The notes beneath the pieces are model-generated. The model did not search any database. It was not told the origin of the DNA and worked only from the letters and a program-made list of their open reading frames with translations. Below are positions 20,475 through 30,774 of a DNA stretch of 64,000 bases, piece after piece. The first letter of the stretch is position 1; the number at the start of each line of letters is the position of its first letter. A program made the translations under genes and the position numbers. The DNA is from Prorocentrum cordatum. Taxonomy: Eukaryota > Sar > Dinophyceae > Prorocentrales > Prorocentraceae. The stretch spans positions 178,895-242,894 of the forward strand of contig CAUYUJ010014631.1 of assembly GCA_963575745.1 (NCBI GenBank). Reading direction: 5' to 3'.

Positions 20475-20600
20475 AGCGCAGCTCGTTTTCAAGACTGGGC
20501 TCTCGCCTGTATTGCGCAAGCTAGAGGGGCCTCTGGTGAATGTCCCCCAGAGGGGATGCACCATGCATGGCTGAGCCCCCAAGCCGCCCCGAGAGGCCTC
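20475..20600 (+). repeat. detached partial unit of the 180-bp array
   Basis: Contains ttcaagactgggctctcgcc and ctagaggggcctctggtgaat (in part), matching the units at 18672-19400 in the same orientation. Confidence 0.75.
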
Positions 20601-20636
20601 TATTTACATTAACGCCTCTATAAGTAGCCTGCTTTA

Positions 20637-22125
20637 TACTGGAAGCTCGGGGGGGCCTTCAAAGGGGGGCAGGCGGAGTGGAGCGACAACCCTACTGAAT
20701 AGCAAGACCGAGGAGCTCGCTCCGCCACAGCACCTCTATAATGCCCCCGAGAGACCGCGAGGCACATCCAGAGACTCAAGATGGACGGCGACGATGAGGG
20801 CAATGATGCTGACTGACAGGCGATATGGGTGATGATGATAGCGACGGTGCATATGATGACGATGAGGAGGACCACGACCTCCGCACAAGTCCCACCAGCC
20901 ATCTGGGCGTAGGTGGTCTAAAGCGTTTCCTCTTCCAGCTACCTATTCAACCCCCTCCCCCTACCTTCTCCCCTGGGGTCTGCCCCCACCCCCTCCACCA
21001 ACCCACCAGGGCCCCAAGACGGCTCCAAGATGGCCCACAAGCAAGTGGCGTGACGCCACTTGCGTTGGGCCAGGCTCCAAGAGGGCCAAATTAGGGCCCA
21101 AGAAGGCCCCAACGGGGGGGCCTCAAGAGGGCCCCAAGAGGGCCCCGAGAGTGCCCCAAGAGGGCTCCAAGAGGGCTCCAAGAGGGCCCCAAACCAGCTC
21201 TATCATGATAGAGCTGGGTTGGGGCCTTGTCGGGGCCGCCGGGACAACTCCTCGGGCCCTCTTGGGCCCCCAAGAGGGCTCCAAGAGGTCTCAAGAGGGC
21301 CCCAAGATGGCCCCAAGAGGGCCCCAAGAGGGCCCCAAGAGGGCTCCAAGAGGGCTTCAAGAGGGCCCCAAACCAGCTCTATCATGATAGAGCTGGGTTG
21401 GGGCCTTGTCGGGGCCGCTGGGACAACTCCCGGGGCCCTTTTGGGGCCCCAAGAAGGCTCCAAGAGGTCTCAAGAGGGCCCCAAGATGGCCCCAAGAGAG
21501 CCCCAAGAGGCCCCCAAGAGGGCTCCAAGAGGGCTCCAAGAGGGCCCCAAACCAGCTCTATCATGATAGAGCTGGGTTGGGGCCTTGTCGGGGCCGCTGG
21601 GACATAACTCCTGGGGCCCTCTTGGGGCCCCAAGAGGGCCCCGGGGGGGCTCCCGATGGGGCCCCAGGAGGGGCCAGGAGGGCCCCAAGAGGAGCCCTCC
21701 TGCTGTCAAGGACGAGGGCCGCCAGCTTGACAACAAGGGGGGGGGCCCTTGGGGCCCCTCTTGGAACCTGCTTGGGGCCCTCTTGGGGCCCTCTGGGGGC
21801 CCACTTGGAACCCTGAGAGGGGGCCAGGACAGGGTGGGAGGGCCCCCGATGGAGCCCCAGGATGGGGCCAGGAGGGCCCCAGGAGGAGCCCCCTGCTGTC
21901 AAGGACGAGGGCCGCCAGCTTGACAGCAAGGGGGCCCGCTCGGGGTCCCTCTTGGAGCCTTCTTGGGGCCCTCTTGGAGCCCCAAGAGCCTCCTCCTCCT
22001 CCTGCTCCCTCCTTCGCACTGTTCGGCTATCCCCTCCTTTGCTCCCAGAGTTCCCTGATCACCTCAACTCGTCTGGGCGTCGATCCTGGATGGGCTGGTG
22101 GGGATACGCGAAGCGTCAGTAATTT
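20637..22125 (+). repeat. long dispersed repeat, copy 2
   Basis: Near-identical counterpart of 10056-11345. The palindrome agctctatcatgatagagct recurs at 21196-21215, 21375-21394 and 21554-21573, again 179 bp apart. This copy has about 200 bp of extra sequence at 21735-21905, an internal duplication of the ggggccaggagggcccc segment. The right-end module is at 22072-22125. Confidence 0.9.
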
Positions 22126-22264
22126 CTCCTCCTACTCCTCCTTCTCTTCCTCCTCATCCGATGCATCATCCTTCTACCCGCTCACTCGCCTTTTCCTCCT
22201 CCCCTCCCTTGCGCGGTTCGGCGATCCCCTGCTTTGCTCCCACGCTTCCCTCATCACCTCAGCT

Positions 22265-22323
22265 CGCCTGGGCGTCGTTCCTGGCTGGGCTGGCGGGGAT
22301 GCGCGAAGCGTCGAGAGTTTCCT
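22265..22323 (+). repeat. extra right-end module of the dispersed element
   Basis: tcgcctgggcgtcgttcctgg followed by ctgggctggcggggatgcg and cgaagcgtcg. A third, more diverged copy lies at 22498-22550. Together with 22072-22125, three right-end modules are stacked in the same direction, suggesting nested or serial truncated insertions. Confidence 0.7.
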
Positions 22324-22583
22324 CAGCTGACCTTTGCAACCGCCGCCCCTAAACCAAGAGAGCCCTCGCACATCGCGTATACCGTCAGACATGGCATGCT
22401 GGGCGACAGGGCGTTTCACCGCCATCGAATGTACAACGTCGGGCCATCGCGCATCTGAGACCCCAGAATCTGGCCCAGGGATACGGGCAGCTGGTTTGTG
22501 TATCGCTCCTGGATGGGCTGGCGAGGATACGTGAAGCGTTGCGAATATGTTTTGCTTTGCGGAGCATTGGGATGTAAAGGTCT

Positions 22584-24173
22584 TTACCCCGCCCCCAACG
22601 CCAACGCCTGGGCATCTAACTCCGCCTCGGGGCGCAACTCGATCCTACGGCGCGGGATGCCAAATACGCGTCGGTGACGACCGCCGGGGAGATCGGCAGC
22701 GATGGCGCAGCCGAGCAGCAACCACTGCTTGGCTATCCGGCGCGTCTCGGCGGGCGCGTTCGTCGTAAATCTGAAGGCCCGCTTGCAGGCCCTGCCCGTA
22801 GCGTCAGAGTGGCAATTGCAGTTGCCACCCCAGCCGACGTGCACTTTGTGCAGGAAAATGCGCGAGATAGACCAAGGGCCAAATGCCTCATGGTGGCGGT
22901 GGCGCACAGGAACAGGGACACCCCCGGCAGGACCCGCCTCGCCCTCCGCCTCGAAGTCGTCGTCGTACTCCGACGACTCGGCAGAACCGCATTCGCTGGC
23001 GTCCGTTCCCTCCTCAGAATGCTCGACGGGCGGCGGCCCCGATGGGCCTGGAGGGCCCACGGCGCCGCCAGCCGCACGACCAGGAGCCTTCTTGGCCTTC
23101 TTGGGGGCAAAACCCTTGATGCCATCGAGCAACGTTTTGTTCGTGACCTTGGACTTCTCCGTCTTCACGGGCCCAACCTTTACCTCGCTTGCCCTCGCGA
23201 CCTCAATCCAATTCGCCACCAAGAACACGCCAGCTGGACACACGGGCAGCCTCACCATATCAATCGGAGCTGGCGCAACGTAGGCCGAATCGAAAAGTAG
23301 ACCCATTGCCGGGCTGGTGACCATCAGCCTGCCTAAGAAGGTCATGTCGTTCAAGTACTCGGGCACGAGGCTCTCGTCGTCTCCGCAGTCCACCTCCACG
23401 CACAGAGTGTCGGCGTCATACCGACACGGCGTCAACATTCGCAAGCGCGGGTTCCCACCGCGCTTGTACCCGGTGCACGCCCACGTCGTGACCGTTCGAG
23501 CCTCTCCCTGAAGACGGACGTGGATGAACGCGCCAGGCTTGAAGGCCGACAAAGCGTCGAAGAGGTGTTTCGCCATGCGCTCGATTGTGGCTATGCACCA
23601 TGCATGGGTGGTTATGCACAGCTCTGGGTGGACGAGGGTGCACGGGCGATCCTTCTGGTAGACCTTGTCGGTCGGGATGTCCCCCTGGTCCCCAACGAAC
23701 AAATGGTCATCCTGCTTGCTCCTGAAGACCTCGGCGTAGCGCGTGAACCCAGGGCTCTTCGCCTCGTCGCCGAGGCGAAGCACCTTCCTGACTTGCACGT
23801 CGAACTGGGCCTTGGGAATCGGCGCGCGCCTGCTGCCCATATCTGCCACAATAGTTCGGGTCACCTCGTTATCTCGAACACCCTCGCGAGCCTCGGGGCC
23901 ATCGCCGCCAGAGCCCCCCTCAGACTCATCATCGAGTTCCTGGCACCGCCGACTGCGCGCCGATCTCGCCTCGGCAACTTCCACGGCGCGCTCGGCTGTC
24001 GACAACATGCGGAACTCATCCATCTTCTCGCGCTGCCAGATGGAGTACTCGTGCCTCGATAAGCGGACCCCCTCCTCCCTACGCTTCGCCTCCTCCTTCA
24101 GCAGGAAGTTGATAGCTGCGCCCCTCTGTCCCGGGGCGGACTCCTTGGCGAGGCACCGCACGGGCACTCCGTC
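22584..24173 (-). CDS. orphan protein of about 1169 residues, exon 3
   Basis: The exon opens after cccgccag at 24174 with GACGGAGTGCCC and ends at a stop at 22584-22586. It begins DGVPVRCLAKESAPGQRGAA, followed by a charged helical stretch (NFLLKEEAKRREEG, then SRHEYSIWQREKMDEFRML), which recalls an HMG-box-like helix pair. The middle (RPCTLVHPELCITTHAWCIA) is a folded-looking domain. A Lys/Pro-rich linker (near 23050-23150) leads to a C-terminal module FGPWSISRIFLHKVHVGWGG, NCNCHSD and KQWLLLGCAI. This C-terminal module resembles, from memory, one repeated in very many dinoflagellate predicted proteins. Function unknown. It joins in frame to exon 2 through a GA-AG intron. Confidence 0.75.
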   Translation of the reverse strand, partial: DGVPVRCLAKESAPGQRGAAINFLLKEEAKRREEGVRLSRHEYSIWQREKMDEFRMLSTAERAVEVAEARSARSRRCQELDDESEGGSGGDGPEAREGVRDNEVTRTIVADMGSRRAPIPKAQFDVQVRKVLRLGDEAKSPGFTRYAEVFRSKQDDHLFVGDQGDIPTDKVYQKDRPCTLVHPELCITTHAWCIATIERMAKHLFDALSAFKPGAFIHVRLQGEARTVTTWACTGYKRGGNPRLRMLTPCRYDADTLCVEVDCGDDESLVPEYLNDMTFLGRLMVTSPAMGLLFDSAYVAPAPIDMVRLPVCPAGVFLVANWIEVARASEVKVGPVKTEKSKVTNKTLLDGIKGFAPKKAKKAPGRAAGGAVGPPGPSGPPPVEHSEEGTDASECGSAESSEYDDDFEAEGEAGPAGGVPVPVRHRHHEAFGPWSISRIFLHKVHVGWGGNCNCHSDATGRACKRAFRFTTNAPAETRRIAKQWLLLGCAIAADLPGGRHRRVFGIPRRRIELRPEAELDAQALALGAG

Positions 24174-24377
24174 CTGGCGGGGAAGGCCGCATGGAGGGTG
24201 GCGGGGGGGCTGGGAGACCCAGGGCGGGGGGAAGCAGGAAGAAGCAAAGGGGGGGGGCGGGCAGGAGGGGGGGGGAGGGGGATGGGGGAGGGGGAGGGGA
24301 GGGGAAGGGAGGGGAGGAGAGGTAAGGCGGGCGAGGGCGAATACCTAAGAGGGCATGGGGGCATGTGCTGGGCAGTC
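24174..24377 (-). other. 204-nt intron with GA donor
   Basis: The upstream exon ends CTGCTGGAG. The intron begins GACTGCCC and ends ccccgccag, and exon 3 begins GACGGAGTG. With this split the two flanking frames join without a stop (QLLE|DGVPVR). A GT donor 29 nt further on would leave an in-frame TAG. The intron is very pyrimidine-rich, and GAC is repeated at both junctions. Confidence 0.6.
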
Positions 24378-25263
24378 CTCCAGCAGCTGCCGCTTAGTCT
24401 GGACCCCGGGCGGGTCTCGACCGAGGCGGCGATGTTCGGCGGTCCACTGCGTCAGGAACCCGCTGCAACACAGGCGCTCCGCGCACGCGACCTCGCCGCC
24501 GACTGATCGCCTGACCAGGGCAAGCAACCGCTCGCACCACATATTACAAAACTTGAACGACCATACCCATGTCCTCAGCAAGTTCCGGAAGCAACGGTCC
24601 CTGTACAACGCGCATGCCGAGCGGAAGTGCCGGACGACCTTCAGGGTGAAGAGCGAGTCGAGGCAGCATTCATTCATCATGAACGCCTTCTCCGCGTACG
24701 CGATCCTCTGCTGGTCGGTGAGACCGCTGTGCACCACGCCCGCCAACCGATATGGGTACTGCTGTAGATGGCGAAATCGATATTCGATCTGACTGCCGAA
24801 CTCCAATATCACCCGCCTGATCTCGTCGAGCACGTCCCAGCGCTGGCCTGGGAGCATGTCTAGGATCGGCCCGAGGTCTCCGCCGCGCCCTCCATGGAGA
24901 AGCCCGTTGAGCATAGCGTGCGCCTCGGCGAACGGGTTGAGGCGGTCGGCAAATACGATGTCCAACAAACCTTTGTTACTCACGTCCAACGCCACGAGAA
25001 CAGAAATCAAGTGCTCGATGCTTACGGCGACCCAGCACAGTATCACTGCCCTGACCTTGAGCCACGGGTCTCGTAAGAAACACCTTGCCCTCCACGCCTT
25101 TTTCTGCATCTTGTACCTGTCCCGCTCGATGGCCCCAACAGCATCGGCCCCTGGCGGTCGATCTGGGGCGACATCATTCTCAGGAAGCATATCCGCCCAC
25201 GATCTGAAAGTGTCATTGAAACACCACTCCAACATGCCGTGACACATGATGCCCAACGCCGTC
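24378..25263 (-). CDS. orphan protein of about 1169 residues, exon 2
   Basis: The exon starts after cctcccgcag at 25264 and reads TALGIMCHGMLEWCFNDTF, then KAWRARCFLRDPWLKVRAVI. It then runs through a long helical region with LLHGGRGGDLGPILDMLPG and VWSFKFCNMWCERLLALVRR, and ends VQTKRQLLE. The Trp- and Cys-rich helices and the GGDLGPILDMLP motif match my recollection of a high-copy dinoflagellate family of unknown function. Phase is 2 at the 5' side and 0 at the 3' side. Confidence 0.75.
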
Positions 25264-25284
25264 CTGCGGGAGGCCCCCCGAGCG

Positions 25285-25339
<55 letters not shown>

Positions 25340-25352
25340 GGTCGTGGTCGCG

Positions 25353-25395
<43 letters not shown>

Positions 25396-25409
25396 GCGTC
25401 GTTGTCGTC

Positions 25410-25456
<47 letters not shown>

Positions 25457-25492
25457 AGGGGCCCTCCCATCCTTCCCGCTGCAGCGCCGCAC
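25264..25492 (-). other. 229-nt intron made mostly of a GAC/GTC microsatellite
   Basis: The donor is CTGAC|GTGCGG and the acceptor cctcccgcag|GACGG. Removing it joins DWLT to TALGIM in frame, whereas the repeat itself would otherwise code for poly-Arg, poly-Asp or poly-Thr. The repeat (25284-25456 on the plus strand, gtcgtcgtc with a few gtcgtg and gtcgcg) fills three quarters of the intron. Confidence 0.7.
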
Positions 25493-26526
25493 GTCAGCCA
25501 ATCGTCCATCTTGGGAGTCTCGGTCCCGCTGCTCTGGAGCACGTCCACCCCGACGGCAACTGCGAAGAGGTTCTGCCTGCAATCGTCCTCGTCAGATGCA
25601 CCACTGGCTGGGTCCGCCTTGCAGCAGCCAAGGCACCAATGGCTTGGGGCGCCCTGCGTCCAATCGCCGTTCCAATACTTCAGGAACTTCTCTGCCGCGC
25701 TAGCCTCGTCCATGGACAGCTCATCCGAAGTCGGCCCCAGCTCCGGGCGCCCTGCCACCAGCGCGCGCCGCCGTAGCATCGTGCGCTTCATGATCAGCCT
25801 GTTTCGACGGACCCACTGGTCGTCCGGGGCCCCTCTGAAGTAACGAGCCCTCTGACAGAAACGCATCAATGACTGCTGCAGACGGTTCCTGTTGTGCATG
25901 TGGGCGCACGAGACGTGCACGGCGTGAACGTGCCCTATCATCAGCTTCTCCTCGTGTTCGACAATGCGATGCCCTTGGTGGGCGCTGCATTTCCCATCAA
26001 TTCCCAGACCGTTGTCGGGCAACTGTTCGAAGGTCTCCAGCTTGCTCCTCTTATTCGCGCTGCAGTCGTCGGGCAGCTCGTTGAGGATGGCCCAAGGAGA
26101 TACTTTACAAATTTCAACGATTCCAGCGTTATCAAACGGGCGCGTGGCCTGCTGGATGGCGTTGTAGATGCATGAGCCGCTGCCTGCCTCTAAGATCTGC
26201 GGTCGACACAGCGAGCGGAAGCCGTCCATCTCGCCACTGTCGTCGACGCAATAATGGCATGTCATGCCCTGTGCGAAAAGGGGTAGAATGCCATAGGTAG
26301 GATCCCTGGCGTTGGGGTGCAGCGCGAGGTACTCTTTCAACGGCAGCCGGACCCACTTCTCACCGTCGTCGGCGTTGACCTTGTGCAAATAACGAGCGCG
26401 AGGAAGAAGTTTATCTTGCAGTCGCCCGAAACTCACCTTAAAGTCAGTCCCGTCGTAAAAACGGCAAAAGACTGGCGATGCCTTGTTGCAAATGATGGCA
26501 TCGAACTGCCGCTGCAACCATTCATC
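25493..26526 (-). CDS. orphan protein of about 1169 residues, exon 1 of those seen
   Basis: An excellent acceptor (gcggctctcttacag) at 26527 opens DEWLQRQFDAIICNKASPVF. Features in order: a Cys pair in GMTCHYCVDDSGEMDGFRSL, a GSGSCIYNAIQQATRPF segment, a His/Cys-rich stretch HEEKLMIGHVHAVHVSCAHM, Arg-rich helices, and near the end HWCLGCCKADP. The His/Cys clustering suggests metal binding but matches no domain I can name. Exons 1-3 together give 3510 nt, an exact multiple of three ending in a stop. An upstream exon is likely, since no ATG with good context lies at the 5' end. The candidate is 27690-28050. Confidence 0.75.
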
Positions 26527-26624
26527 CTGTAAGAGAGCCGCGACGCTGGATACAGTTGATAGCTGGGCTAGCTCGCGATGGTCGCCATCAATACCTTCAC
26601 GCTGCACCGAACATTTCCCAATCC

Positions 26625-27660
26625 CGCCACCCCTCTGGGGCGTAGGTGGTCTAGGGCGCTTCCTCTTCCAACCCCCCTCTTCCCCTCCGGGGACGGGTTT
26701 ACCCCTCCCCCCATACCCCCGCCCCCCGGGGGCGGTCGCGAGGTGTCAGAGGTTACTTGTTCGCCCAAGACCCCAGGACGGCTCCAAGAGGGCCTCAGAG
26801 AGCCCAAGATGACCCTCAACATGGCTCAAGACAGCCCAAGATGCCACAAGATGCCTCCCCAAATGCTCCAAGAGGCCCCAGGAACGCTCCCAGACTGCTC
26901 CAAGAGGCCTCCGAAATTTGCGGGGAGGCTCCCAAGAAGCGGAACTCTTTCAAACACCTAAAGAAAATCAGCGATGTTTGCTTTCTCGCCTCTTCGCTTT
27001 CGATTGCCTTCCGAGGCCTCAAGATGGCCCCGAGATGGCCCAAGAGCGCCCCATGAGAGCCCCAGGAGAGCCCCAAGACGGCCCCAAGAGCGCCTAAGGG
27101 CTCTCCAAGATCGCCCCCAGAGCGCCCCAAGAGACGATTTTTGCGGCTCCCGAGGGGCAAAGCTAATTGCGACCCTCCCATTCTTTGATCGATCTCCTCC
27201 ACGACTGCCCAAACAGGCGCCCAGGAGGACCCGAGAGGCATTCAAGGATGGCCCCAAGAGGCCCCCAAGAGCCCCCCAGGAGGACCCCAAACGGCCCCCA
27301 GAGGCCCCCCCGAGGCACCCAAGACGCCCAAGAAACCACCTGGACCGCAAAGAGACCCCCAATACGCCCAAGAGGTATCCAAGAGGCGCCCAAGAGATAT
27401 CCCGAGAGATTCCGAGAAGCATCCTCCATGTCCCTCCTCCTCCTTCCTCTCCTCTCCCTCCTCTTCTTCCTCCTCATCCTCCTCGTCATCATCCTTCTCC
27501 CTCCTCCCTCATCCATCCATCCTCTTCCTTCCCCTCCTCCTCCGAACGGTTCGGCTGCCCACCCATATTTGCTCCGGCACGTCCCTCATGACCTCATCTC
27601 ATCTCGCCTGGGCGTCGTTTCTGGATGGGCTGGTGGGGATACGCGAAGCGTCAAGAATTT
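26625..27660 (+). mobile_element. 1-kb dispersed element with both end modules, inside a probable intron
   Basis: The left module (ctggggcgtaggtggtctagg, then gcgcttcctcttccaac) is at 26634-26673. The right module (gcctgggcgtcgtttctgg, atgggctggtggggatacgcg) is at 27605-27652. Where fully present, the left module begins ccaccagcc and the right module ends ggctggtggg, a short terminal inverted repeat. The interior carries the 12-bp ccaagaggcccc motif (26765-27420) and a TCC-rich stretch. It occupies nearly all of the gap between two minus-strand exons. Confidence 0.6.
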
Positions 27661-27689
27661 GAAGCCATGCTCGGTTCAAGACCATGCCA

Positions 27690-28050
27690 CTGTCGAACTG
27701 GTTCGGGTGCAAGTGTTCAGTGGCCACCCCGACCTTCAGCCCTTCCCGGAGCCTCTGGTCATTCCACGCATTGTCTAAAGCCTCCCTATCCTGATACGAC
27801 TGGTCGCGTTCATCTTCGGCCGACCTCTTCCCCCTGCACACTCGGAGGAACCTCATGTGCGCATCGCCTCGATAAAGGTCCCCACCGAACTCCCGTTTTC
27901 TCCTGGCCCTCCCAGGGGCCGACGGCAATCCATGGGCGACCAGCTGGATGGGTAATGGCCGCCCGCCCTCCTGCCCATCTGCAGCGCTCTCTCCAGAGTT
28001 ATCGTCGCTGCCTTCAGGGCCGAGGCCCAGGATACCTACCCGCAACTGGC
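27690..28050 (-). CDS. possible 5' exon of the large orphan gene
   Basis: After an acceptor ttcctcctggccag the minus-strand frame reads LRVGILGLGPEGSDDNSGES, then FGGDLYRGDAHMRFLRVCRG, DERDQSYQDREALDNAWNDQ and GVATEHLHPNQFDSGMV. The composition is convincingly protein-like. The 3' end runs into the right-end module of the 1-kb element, and several donors are possible (CATG|GTCTTG among them). The strand and position fit an upstream exon of the gene at 22.6-26.5 kb, with the element as intron, but phase was not proven. Confidence 0.55.
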
Positions 28051-28094
28051 CAGGAGGAATCATTCACCCCAGCTTGGGCCGATATGGCTACGGA

Positions 28095-28185
28095 GGGTGC
28101 CCACAGGGAACAATGTGGATGGACGTTTTTGGATGGCCTGGCCGAACAATGTGGATGGACATTTCTGGATGGTCTGGTGGACACA
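28095..28185 (+). repeat. two tandem copies of a 36-bp unit
   Basis: gaacaatgtggatggacgttt and gaacaatgtggatggacattt (in part) are followed by tctggatgg-type sequence. Nothing else recognisable is nearby. Confidence 0.7.
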
Positions 28186-28313
28186 GCGAGGGGCGCCCTA
28201 GCGACGGGAGGAATCCGCCGACCCCTTCGGGCCACCAGGCGCGTGAGATCGGCGGTGGATGTCCTGCAATCGTTTTTGGATCGGCTGGTCTTCAAATATA
28301 AGTAATATATCGT

Positions 28314-28870
28314 TCCTCCTCCTCCTCCTCCTCCTCCTCCTCCTCCTCCTCCTCCTCCTCCTCCTCTTCCTCCTCCTCCTCCTCCTCCCCCTCCTCCTCC
28401 ATCACGCATCCTTCCTGGGCGGTTGACCGACTTATTCGGGATATGTCGGACCGCGCCCTCCTCCTTCCTACCCCGTTCGTCGGCCGCAAGCAACGGAAGG
28501 CACCAGCAAATGACGACGGCGACAGGCGCAGCGACCAGCGCGACAACAACAAGGACAACTACGACGAGGGCAACATCGACGACTACGGAAAGCACTGGCG
28601 ACGACGACGAAAGGCGGCTACGTCGACGACGACGACTATGACGACGGAAACGAAATGCGACCGAATCGCGACTCAGACGGCGACAAGTACTGCCACCACG
28701 ACAACGACGACGATGACGACCGCAACGTCGACGACAACAAAGACGAACACTACGAAACCACCAACGACGACGACGACGACAACGAATGCAGCGGCGACGG
28801 TGACTAAGACGACGACGACGACGACAACCCCGACAACGACAACGCCGACGACGACGACCACACCCACCAC
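28314..28870. repeat. TCC tract followed by a GAC/AAC triplet-rich tract
   Basis: 28314-28395 is TCC repeats. 28510-28870 is dominated by GAC, GACAAC and CGA triplets with substitutions, giving poly-Thr, poly-Asp or poly-Val translations. No gene supported. Confidence 0.85.
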
Positions 28871-28954
28871 TATGGTTATTACGACCGTAACTACAACAAC
28901 GACGACGGCAGCACTGACTGGGACGACGACAGGATAGCACTGGTGCGTTGTATT

Positions 28955-29830
28955 GTACAAGCTTCCATACGTTGATGACATAATACGTAGTATTGCCTTA
29001 TTCATATGATCGTGTAATGAAATATATAATCAAATGAGTATTAAAAATAATGATAGATAATAACAATTTAATTCTCTGTAATATATATCTATATATATAT
29101 ATATATTATTGAATTATATATATTGAATTATATTTTGTTGAAATATTAATAATAATAAATAATTATATGCGTTTTTTTTCTTTTTCTTTTTTTGGCGGCC
29201 CTACAGACGCAAGCTGTTCGTGGCTCATGAGAGCACATCAACCCATGGGTCGTCTCGTAGATTTCCAATGGCATGTCCCTGTGGTCCCGCAGAATGTTTT
29301 GTGGCATGCCCCGTGGTTGTCCAAGGTTGGTGCGTGGGTTGTTCCGCTACTTTTCGTAGGTTCCCCCCTGGTTGTCCCGTGGATTGTCCAGTGGACGTAG
29401 TTGTTCCGAGCGTGGGTTGTGCCGTGGGTTGTGTTATGCTTGTCCCGTGGGTCCCGTGTGCTGTTCCATGAATTATCCCGCTGGTGTCCCTAGGGTTGCC
29501 CCCTGCGCAATCCAATGAATTATCCACGGGTTTGTCCAACGGATTCCCCTGAAATTGTCCAGTGGGCTGTTCCGTGTTTTGCCTCGTGGATTGCTTCGTG
29601 TCCCTGTGTGGTATCCACAATTAAATGCACGTGGGCATGAAATTCGACATAGAAGTCTGCGACATTGCATTACAAGGGTCGGCGGACAATCGTGAATTCA
29701 GCAAATACTATTTGAGACTTTACTTCGATTGCATGTCTGGTTGGTGAAATTATGATCGATATATATATATATATAAAAAAAAACCAACCAAATAGCGAAG
29801 GCCAATAGATGATATAAGCTCGCCCCCGCA
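28955..29830. other. AT-rich stretch with a degenerate cgtgggttgtcc array
   Basis: 28960-29170 and 29740-29790 are AT-rich (atatatatata). Between them, 29260-29600 repeats variants of ccgtgggttgtcc every 12-20 bp without a stable period. No exon is visible. Confidence 0.6.
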
Positions 29831-30229
29831 GTGATCATACCATCCCCTTTGGCTTCCATGATTTCACCTGTTCTATTATTCCGTCCTCCCCAACATCTGC
29901 TCCCCGCTCTCCTACGCTCCTCCTCATCATCTTATCCCCATGCCGCGGGACAGTGCAGCCTCGGGCTGGGGGCGGCGGGGCAGCGCAAGGCTTCTTAGCA
30001 TTTCCTCGCGTTGGATCCCGGTCCCTCCCTACACTCAGGAAATGGATGGTGATGAGGGGGTGGCGGAGAAGGACTACATGCAGAATGCGAGCGAAAAGGA
30101 TGGAGCTAGATAAGACGAGTGCGATTCCGACGATGGTGACGATGATGATGACGATGCTAATGATGATGGTGGCGATGACGATGACAATGCTGACGAAGAG
30201 GAAAAGGAGGAGTAATCCTTCATAAAGAA

Positions 30230-30770
30230 TCCTTAGTAAGGAACCCATGTTAAAACAAATATCCACGATAAGAAATCTGCAACTACGGAGCCCTTTTTCA
30301 AATAGAATCTGAACTAAAAAGCCCTTACTAAATAACATGATATCAAAGACCTGTCATAACGAGTCGTCGAGGTATCCTTCCTAACAAACCCAAATTACGG
30401 AATCACTACTCAAGAATGTTTGCCCAAAAGTCCTTACTAAAGAATATGTACTACGGTACCCTTACTAAAAAAACGGAATAAGGAATCCTGCATAATGAAC
30501 CCTTACAAACAAATCCCGAACAGAGAATCTGAACTAAAGAATCTTAAATACAAGATCTTTACTACAGACCCCTTCATAAGGAATCCGGAATAAGGGATCT
30601 CAACTACGGAACCCTTAAAAGGAAGATGTAGCAAGGAATCCGTACTAAGGAATATTTAGGAAGAAACCCTTAATGAGGAATCTGAAATAAGAAACCTTTA
30701 ACTAAGTAAGAAAAGAACCTGTACCACGGACTCCATCATAAGGAACAAAAGCAAGGGATCCTGACTAAGG
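30230..30770. repeat. degenerate aaggaatccttactaa array, left part
   Basis: Variants of aaggaatcc, ttactaaag and cataagga follow one another with a period of roughly 16-20 bp. The same array continues at 32045-32410 after an interruption, so the two parts were once contiguous. Confidence 0.75.
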
Positions 30771-30774
30771 AGAG

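Noticed and set aside
25213-25500. Poly-Arg, poly-Thr and poly-Asp tracts as part of the large orphan protein
   Set aside because: Removing the segment as a GT-AG intron restores a single frame across both exons, whereas reading through changes frame.
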